Source: Zygnema circumcarinatum (lineage: Eukaryota; Streptophyta; Zygnematophyceae; Zygnematales; Zygnemataceae). Taken from it: 64,000 bases of DNA. This document shows positions 58,797 to 64,000 of this stretch, piece after piece. Below the pieces are notes generated by a model. It worked only from the letters and a program-made list of their open reading frames with translations, was not told where the DNA came from and did not search any database. The stretch covers positions 3,060,133 through 3,124,132 of the forward strand of contig CM074807.1 in assembly GCA_037447605.1 (NCBI GenBank), in the 5' to 3' direction. The position numbers and the translations under genes were made by a program. Positions within the stretch are counted from its first letter, which is position 1. Each line of letters opens with the position of its first letter.

Positions 58797-61040
58797 ATGG
58801 AGGCTTTGTCAGCAGAGGGAGCGAGGCCTCACGTTTCCTTTGTCTCCGGCTTCTCCTCTCGCCTCTGGAATCTCGTTGAAGCTATCCGTTGGGGCTCCGT
58901 TTTGCAATGGTACCGTCCGACGGTGCTTCAATTATCTGACAAGAGTGTCTTGCAGCTCCAGAAGGACATGGGACTGTCACCTGATGCAGGTCAATTTGTG
59001 TTTGCATTGAGTGCTCAGAATTCATCGGGTGTGGTCTATGTGTTGTCGTCTCAGTTTCTGTCGGAGAATTCCCTTGCGCATGCGAAGGAACTGATTGCAG
59101 CGGTGAAGCCTGCAGTAGTCGTAGCACAAGTGGATAAGAAATTTCTCGGTTCAAATTTTATGTCTCTTGCTGCGAGGCTTGAAAAGAGTAAAATGAGTAC
59201 ACCCCCCTCACAATCCTGCACTCAGCCTGTAGATGGTAGGCAGGAATCTCACTCATCGTTAGCGAATGTTTCTGGAATATCCCGACAAGCAAGTATGGAA
59301 GAACCTTCTGTGCCAACTCGAGCGTTGGATGTTTTGGCGAAGTCGGCAGCGGGAGGGCCTGCTTTGGCTGAATACAAGCAGCTGGTTTGCCTGGAATTGG
59401 TTCATGCAATATTTGGGGCAACGATGATGGGACACGTTACAGCAGCCGAAGAGGCGGCTCGAGAAGTAAATTCACAAATCTTGTATTTGGAAACATTATC
59501 TTTTGATAACATGGAGGATAACGATGGGCAGGAATGCTCAGATGTGGTTAGCTCACTTGCAGAATGGTCTAGGCCGCATTTCTTAACAAGAAATGCACAA
59601 AAGTTACTTCAGCCACCTTCTCAATCCACTGTTGATGTCTCTCTTCTTGAGAATCGTTCACAGAAGGAAGAAAGCTGTAGTGAAGACAATAAATGCACGA
59701 TGACAAGTGGAAGCAGCGGAAAGTTTGAGAATGTAACGGAGCTGAGTCCAGAGCCTGAGCCTGTAGAGCCATTTATAGGAGAACTTGTGGAGCCCTACTT
59801 GAAGACTTACGTGGAGCTTCTTCCACAAAGCAACGCGTTGAAGGAAGCACATCATATAGCACGGCGGCTGACACGGCATCTGACAGAAGGGCAAGGAGCA
59901 TCTGAAGGCGAGCTGAAGCATATGTGGCATTTCAGGCATGCTGTTGAACTTCTCCGTATCGTCAATGTCTTGAAAGCTCGCAGCTTGCCTGAAGTGAATG
60001 GTCCAACGACATCCATATCAAATGCACATCGGCAAGGCCACAAGAGCTCGTCAATGGGTATTGAGCAGTTCTCGAACCTGCAGCCAGAGGAGCAGCAGCA
60101 TGTACTCGTGGCACAAGCGCTGCGTCATGCAGCAGAAGAGCAGTCATGCGTGGCAATAGTGGATGGTTCAACAGTTAGGGGCCTCTTAAGGTATTGGCAG
60201 ACGGACGTTTCAGCGGATGTGGCAGAATTAGCTGTCAAGTGTCTCGTTAAGAATGAAGCGATTGAAAATAGCGGGAGCAGTACTCGGAGTATCGAAAAGT
60301 CAGGTAGATATCGCAAGGAGTCGCTGGTCTCTGGGTTATTAGACCACCGACAAGGCAGCAATGACAATAAGAGTGTGCCTCTTCATTCGAATGAGGGGAG
60401 TTCATTTGTTATTAGTTTTGCGGCTGCTACAGCTTCCGCTCTTGCTATGTGGGGCTCAAGCATAGGCATCTACTCCACCGCAGTGAAACTTCTTGGTTTT
60501 AAGATTCCTTCCGTTTTGAAGGCTGCATTGTTGTTGGCGGAGCGGGGAATGTCTGTTGGAGGGCTTAAAGCCCTGCCTGCTGCGCATTGGGCAAGTCCAG
60601 TGAAATTTTTCTCCACTGTGCCTCATGGGGCCTTCTCTGGGAAGGTTGCTGTCAGTGCGAAGGCTGCAGCAGTAAGTAAGTCATCATCAGCCTCTGGGAC
60701 CATGGCCCAGGCAATAGTCGATTCTGCATACCGTTCCAGTTTTCAGATTGGCAGAACGGCTTTTTATGGTTTGATGAAGAGTGGGAAAGGCCAATCACGT
60801 GTACAGCCTGGTAGAATGCGGGTATGGATGGTACTGGGGGCCACACTCACTTGTTGTGGAGCTGTAACGATGTATAGAGAGGAGGTTGAGCGAGCAACTG
60901 CGATTGCACCACATGCGAAGTCTGTTGCTCTTATGGGGCGAGGCTTACAGGGTCTTAGAGAGGCTTCAGACAAGGCGAAGTCTGACACAGCTTTTTGGAG
61001 GGATCACTATCGAGAACTTTATGCTAGAATATGGAGGTAG
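58797..61040 (+). CDS. Intronless 747-aa protein, possibly TraB-like, membrane-associated C-terminus
   Basis: The frame is uninterrupted for 747 codons. Residues about 65-122 read SGVVYVLSSQFLSENSLAHAKELI...VKPAVVVAQV, which resembles the start of TraB/GumN-type domains (strand, turn, helix, PxVVVxE), but the usual Glu is Gln here. Residues about 180-230 and 330-420 are helical and separated by Ser-rich linkers. Near residues 535-600 are small-residue-rich hydrophobic stretches (FVISFAAATASALAMWG, GIYSTAVKLLGF), and a likely membrane helix lies near 680 (VWMVLGATLTCCGAVTMY). The C-terminus is charged. Mitochondrial or plastid outer-membrane localisation is conceivable but unproven. ATG context gccATGG is good. 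Being intronless among intron-rich neighbours, it could descend from a retrocopy, though it is fully open. Confidence 0.62.
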   Translation: MEALSAEGARPHVSFVSGFSSRLWNLVEAIRWGSVLQWYRPTVLQLSDKSVLQLQKDMGLSPDAGQFVFALSAQNSSGVVYVLSSQFLSENSLAHAKELIAAVKPAVVVAQVDKKFLGSNFMSLAARLEKSKMSTPPSQSCTQPVDGRQESHSSLANVSGISRQASMEEPSVPTRALDVLAKSAAGGPALAEYKQLVCLELVHAIFGATMMGHVTAAEEAAREVNSQILYLETLSFDNMEDNDGQECSDVVSSLAEWSRPHFLTRNAQKLLQPPSQSTVDVSLLENRSQKEESCSEDNKCTMTSGSSGKFENVTELSPEPEPVEPFIGELVEPYLKTYVELLPQSNALKEAHHIARRLTRHLTEGQGASEGELKHMWHFRHAVELLRIVNVLKARSLPEVNGPTTSISNAHRQGHKSSSMGIEQFSNLQPEEQQHVLVAQALRHAAEEQSCVAIVDGSTVRGLLRYWQTDVSADVAELAVKCLVKNEAIENSGSSTRSIEKSGRYRKESLVSGLLDHRQGSNDNKSVPLHSNEGSSFVISFAAATASALAMWGSSIGIYSTAVKLLGFKIPSVLKAALLLAERGMSVGGLKALPAAHWASPVKFFSTVPHGAFSGKVAVSAKAAAVSKSSSASGTMAQAIVDSAYRSSFQIGRTAFYGLMKSGKGQSRVQPGRMRVWMVLGATLTCCGAVTMYREEVERATAIAPHAKSVALMGRGLQGLREASDKAKSDTAFWRDHYRELYARIWR

Positions 61041-61445
61041 CTCGTGTGGTGAGAGTGTGCATATGACAATAGGCTCCCCTAGTCACAGCCGCGCATCCTG
61101 GTGATGTTGAGGGATAGTTTCCCCCATCATGCCTTTGCATGTACAGATCATGAATTCATTTTTGAGAAATTGAGAAGAGGCTCTGTCGTTTTCGATTTAT
61201 CAGCTTTGTTAACCAGCTTAGCTTTTAGGAAGATAGCTCCATGTTCAATTCCTTCTGTGGTTGATCGTGCTCATAGGGACGGAGGGTACCTGATGTACAT
61301 GCTGAGCACAAACAGGAGGTTGTAAAGACTTGCCTTGTCTTTTACCAATCTTTGTGAGGCCTTCCGGGACATTGTCGGCAGATGAACTGAAGTGGATTTC
61401 TGGGCAAGTGTAGGTGCAGTTCTTCACAGGTCGGACCATGAGACC

Positions 61446-62216
61446 AACCATTCGACTGGTTGCCAACCATTGGCGCCGGATCGAAACAACCATTCGAATG
61501 TTTCGGAACCAGTGAATGCCAACGGTTGGCAAGCATTCGACTGGTTTGGAACCATTGGATCCAATGCTTGCCAACCAATAGATTGGTTGCGAACCATTGG
61601 CGTCAGAACAAAACAACCATTCGATTGGTTCGGAACCAGTGAATGCCAACGGTTGGCAAGCATTCGACTGGTTCGGAACCATTGGATCCAATGCTTGCCA
61701 ACCACTCGACTGGTTGCGAACCATTGGCGTCAGAACAAAACAACCATTCGACTGGTTCGGAACCAGTGGATGCGAATGCCTGCCAACCATTGGCGCCAGA
61801 TCGAAACAACCATTGGAATGGTCTGGAACCAGTGGATGCCAATGGTTGGCAACCATTCGACTGTTTTGGAACATTGGATCCAATGCTTGCCAGCCATTCG
61901 ACTGGTTGCAAACCATTGGCGCCGGACCGAAATAACCATTGGAATGGTTTGGAACCAGTGGATGCCAATGGTTGGCAACCATAGGACTGGTTCAGAACCA
62001 GTGGATGCCAATACTTGCCACCATTGGCGCCAGATCGAAACAACCATTGGAATGGTTTGGAACCAGTGGATGTCAATGGTTGGCAACCATTCGACTGGTT
62101 CGGAACCAGTGGATGCCAATGCTTGTCAACCATTGGCGCCAGATCGAAACAACCATTGGAATGGTTTGAAACCGGTGGATGCCAATGGTTGGCAACCATT
62201 CGACTGGTTGCAAACC
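61446..62216. repeat. Array of short palindromes (ACTGGTTCGGAACCAGT / AATGGTTGGCAACCATT)
   Basis: Three dyads recur: ACTGGTT-CGG-AACCAGT, AATGGTT-GGC-AACCATT and CCATT-GG-AATGG. They are joined by a spacer such as ATTGGCGCCAGATCGAAACAACC that occurs about eight times at roughly 65-130 bp intervals. Copies differ by substitutions and small length changes. Plus- and minus-strand frames stay open for hundreds of codons because the unit has no stop triplets; I do not regard these as genes. Confidence 0.85.
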
Positions 62217-62245
62217 AGTAGACTTCCTTTTTTTAATCTGGGCAG

Positions 62246-62368
62246 CCCTCCCTCCCTCCCTCCCTCCCTCCCTCCCTCCCTCCCTCCCTCCCTCCCTCCT
62301 TTTCCGCTTTACTCGTTTTCTATCCCCTTCTCCCACCTTCGCCCTCTCCCTCCCTCTCTGACTCTCCC
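62246..62368. repeat. (CCCT)n microsatellite and CT-rich tract
   Basis: About thirteen CCCT units (62246-62298) are followed by TTTTCC and CTCCC-rich DNA to about 62368. Confidence 0.9.
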
Positions 62369-63789
62369 TTGGGAGAGGGAACTACTTGAACTCCAATGGT
62401 TGTACCAATGGTTGCCGATCCACTGGTCCGACCTGTTCAACCTTACTCGCAAAAACCAGGATCAACACACGCGGAATCCACCAAGAACTGAAGTTCCACT
62501 TAGAAAATCGAAACTTTTCCCTACGCTATGATCACACGACGATTGACTGACTACACGTGCCACATGGATCCACCGCACCATTACTCCAACTCTGAATCTC
62601 GACCGTCCATCTCTGTTCAAGTGCCCATCGCAGCTCCGTCCTTTTCTCTCTCCCTTGCCCTGACCTTCCAAGATGGCTCCCAAGTCCCAATAGGATTTGG
62701 AATTTGAATGATGGAGAGAGCGGGAATGCGACTGACTGACTCCTCCAGCTCCTCCTCCAGCTGTTCTGTACTAGTGGCTCGGGACAGTCCTCCCTGCTCG
62801 CCTGCCTTCACTGCATGTATGCCTGCAGGCGGAGGCTAACCCTAAGGATCAGGTAAGCAAACCAGATGATCGTAGCTTTGTGTGCTTGCATGGTCAAATT
62901 TTCAGAGGAGTAGCAAAGTTTCGGCTTCTTGTTTCTGGATTATCCTTCTGAATAGTGCAAGAATTTGTACTTTGATCGAGTTAGCCGAGACGAATTTATT
63001 TAGAACGAGCGTAGATTAGATGCATTACGTATGGAATGTTAGTTTTTTTATTGGCAGGACATCAATCAATTGTAGCGTTAAGAGACCTATAGAGTAAATG
63101 GGGATTTACATGAAGAGCCAAAAGGAACATTTCGAAATGATTTTGCATTAACGTCTTGTAAAGAAATATCAAATAGCCAGTGAGAGAGCAGTTGTCAGTG
63201 AGCATACCAAGAGCTACTGTTCTCCTCAGGTGGCCGTATTGGCAGTTGTTGTAAAGATGGGCAGCTCGTTTGAAACTCACAAAGGGCTGCACCGAGCAGC
63301 GAAACTTACAAGTTCTGTACGCGGCTGATATAAAGGCTTCGCTGTTTGCACTAAACGCACGCAAGCTGTCAAAACTAGCGCCCTTAAGTGCCTTAGAATC
63401 ACGCGCGAGGTCGTCGGACAGTTTTCGACTAGCGCCAGCATTACTCGCGAAGCTTCATAAAGCGAATGTACACAAGAATTTCTCCAAGAGAGCGAACCCG
63501 AGCATGGATACACATGCAAGTGGCAGTCCGCGGAAGTAAAATATTCAATCAGGTCAAACTTCTCACACCGACAGTTGTTTCTATGGTGAGCTGGTTGCAG
63601 GTTGTGACAAGCATAGGGCTGTTTCTCAAAGGATGGTTATCTTACTTGCAAGACGGAAGCCTTCGACATTCTTGCTAATAGCGTGAAATAGCAATGCCAT
63701 TTATCACCCAAACCCTTGTGGTAGACATCCAACATTGGTGCAGAACACTTTCTCATGATAGAAAGCGTACTGCGTAGTACATTTTCTTA

Positions 63790-64000
63790 ATGGATGTTTT
63801 GAAGCCACATAGCAGCTCAGATACTGGCACAATCAACAACAACTTGGAAATTGAAGCATTACAGCACTACCTATGGGCTGTGATACCAGCACTGACTGGA
63901 GGTGATGCACAAGCCTTAGTCTCAGTATTACATTCTCCTGAAGGACGTGCTGTTCTCGATCGAGTTGTCAGGGACAAAGACTGCCCGGCTCTCTTGGTCC
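63790..64000 (+). CDS. N-terminal fragment of a gene running off the window
   Basis: An ATG at 63790 opens a frame with no stop for 70 codons to the window end. The peptide looks like real helical protein (LEIEALQHYLWAVIPALTGG, then ALVSVLHSPEGRAVLDRVV). An acceptor-like GTGCAG lies about 45 bp upstream (63738-63743), and a donor-like AG|GTAAGC near 62851 could end a 5' UTR exon. I do not recognise the family from this piece. Confidence 0.5.
   Translation, partial: MDVLKPHSSSDTGTINNNLEIEALQHYLWAVIPALTGGDAQALVSVLHSPEGRAVLDRVVRDKDCPALLV

Larger units (their letters stand above)
61041..63789. other. Intergenic DNA with palindrome array and CCCT repeat
   Basis: Contains 3' flank of the 747-aa gene, a palindrome-rich repeat array (61446-62216), a (CCCT)n microsatellite and CT tract (62246-62368), and a possible 5' non-coding exon ending at a GTAAGC donor near 62851 for the gene at the window's right edge. 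The long open frames here are produced by the repeats. Confidence 0.55.

Noticed and set aside
61245-62531. Open frames of 245 (-) and 379 (+) codons
   Set aside because: Produced by stop-free palindromic repeats; both strands and several frames are open alike.

Overview
The window looks like nuclear DNA of a streptophyte, most likely a seedless land plant or a close algal relative. I base this on gene content (homologues of Arabidopsis PRA1.H, a SMARCAL1/CHR18-type annealing helicase, RAY1, the LisH/HEAT protein At5g16210 and PTP1), on intron-rich genes with canonical plant splice sites, and on CACGTG-rich intergenic DNA. The species cannot be fixed from sequence alone. One 10-base N gap lies in a pyrimidine tract at 24861-24870. 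I saw no rRNA, tRNA, CRISPR array or bacterial operon.

Layout. (1) 1021-2641 (+): PRA1-family membrane-traffic protein. (2) 3624-13820 (+): 26-exon SMARCAL1-like annealing helicase with two HARP domains. (3) 16260-19937 (-): unrecognised 538-aa protein with a hydrophobic N-terminus. (4) 21393-23958 (+): RAY1-like GT77 glycosyltransferase. (5) 26302-27306 (+): acidic protein with two EAR-like repression motifs. (6) 28323-33228 (-): 12-exon SAM-domain protein with an N-terminal hydrophobic anchor. (7) 33767-44918 (+): 19-exon RELCH-like LisH/HEAT protein carrying a probable U12-type AT-AC intron. (8) 46496-51264 (+): unrecognised 1,400-aa protein. (9) 52559-55761 (-): classical protein tyrosine phosphatase, PTP1-like. 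(10) 58797-61040 (+): intronless 747-aa protein, possibly TraB-like. (11) 63790-64000 (+): first coding exon of a gene that runs off the window.

I rebuilt gene models by hand from splice sites, reading phase and remembered family sequences. Nearly every junction is phase-consistent and each complete model sums to a multiple of three. These are independent nuclear genes rather than an operon. Three pairs are divergent (3/4, 6/7, 9/10) and share intergenic regions that could act as two-way promoters.

The intergenic DNA holds long pyrimidine/purine tracts, several microsatellites, a 375-bp MITE with an 8-bp target duplication (57048-57422), and an array of short palindromes at 61446-62216 that leaves reading frames open on both strands.
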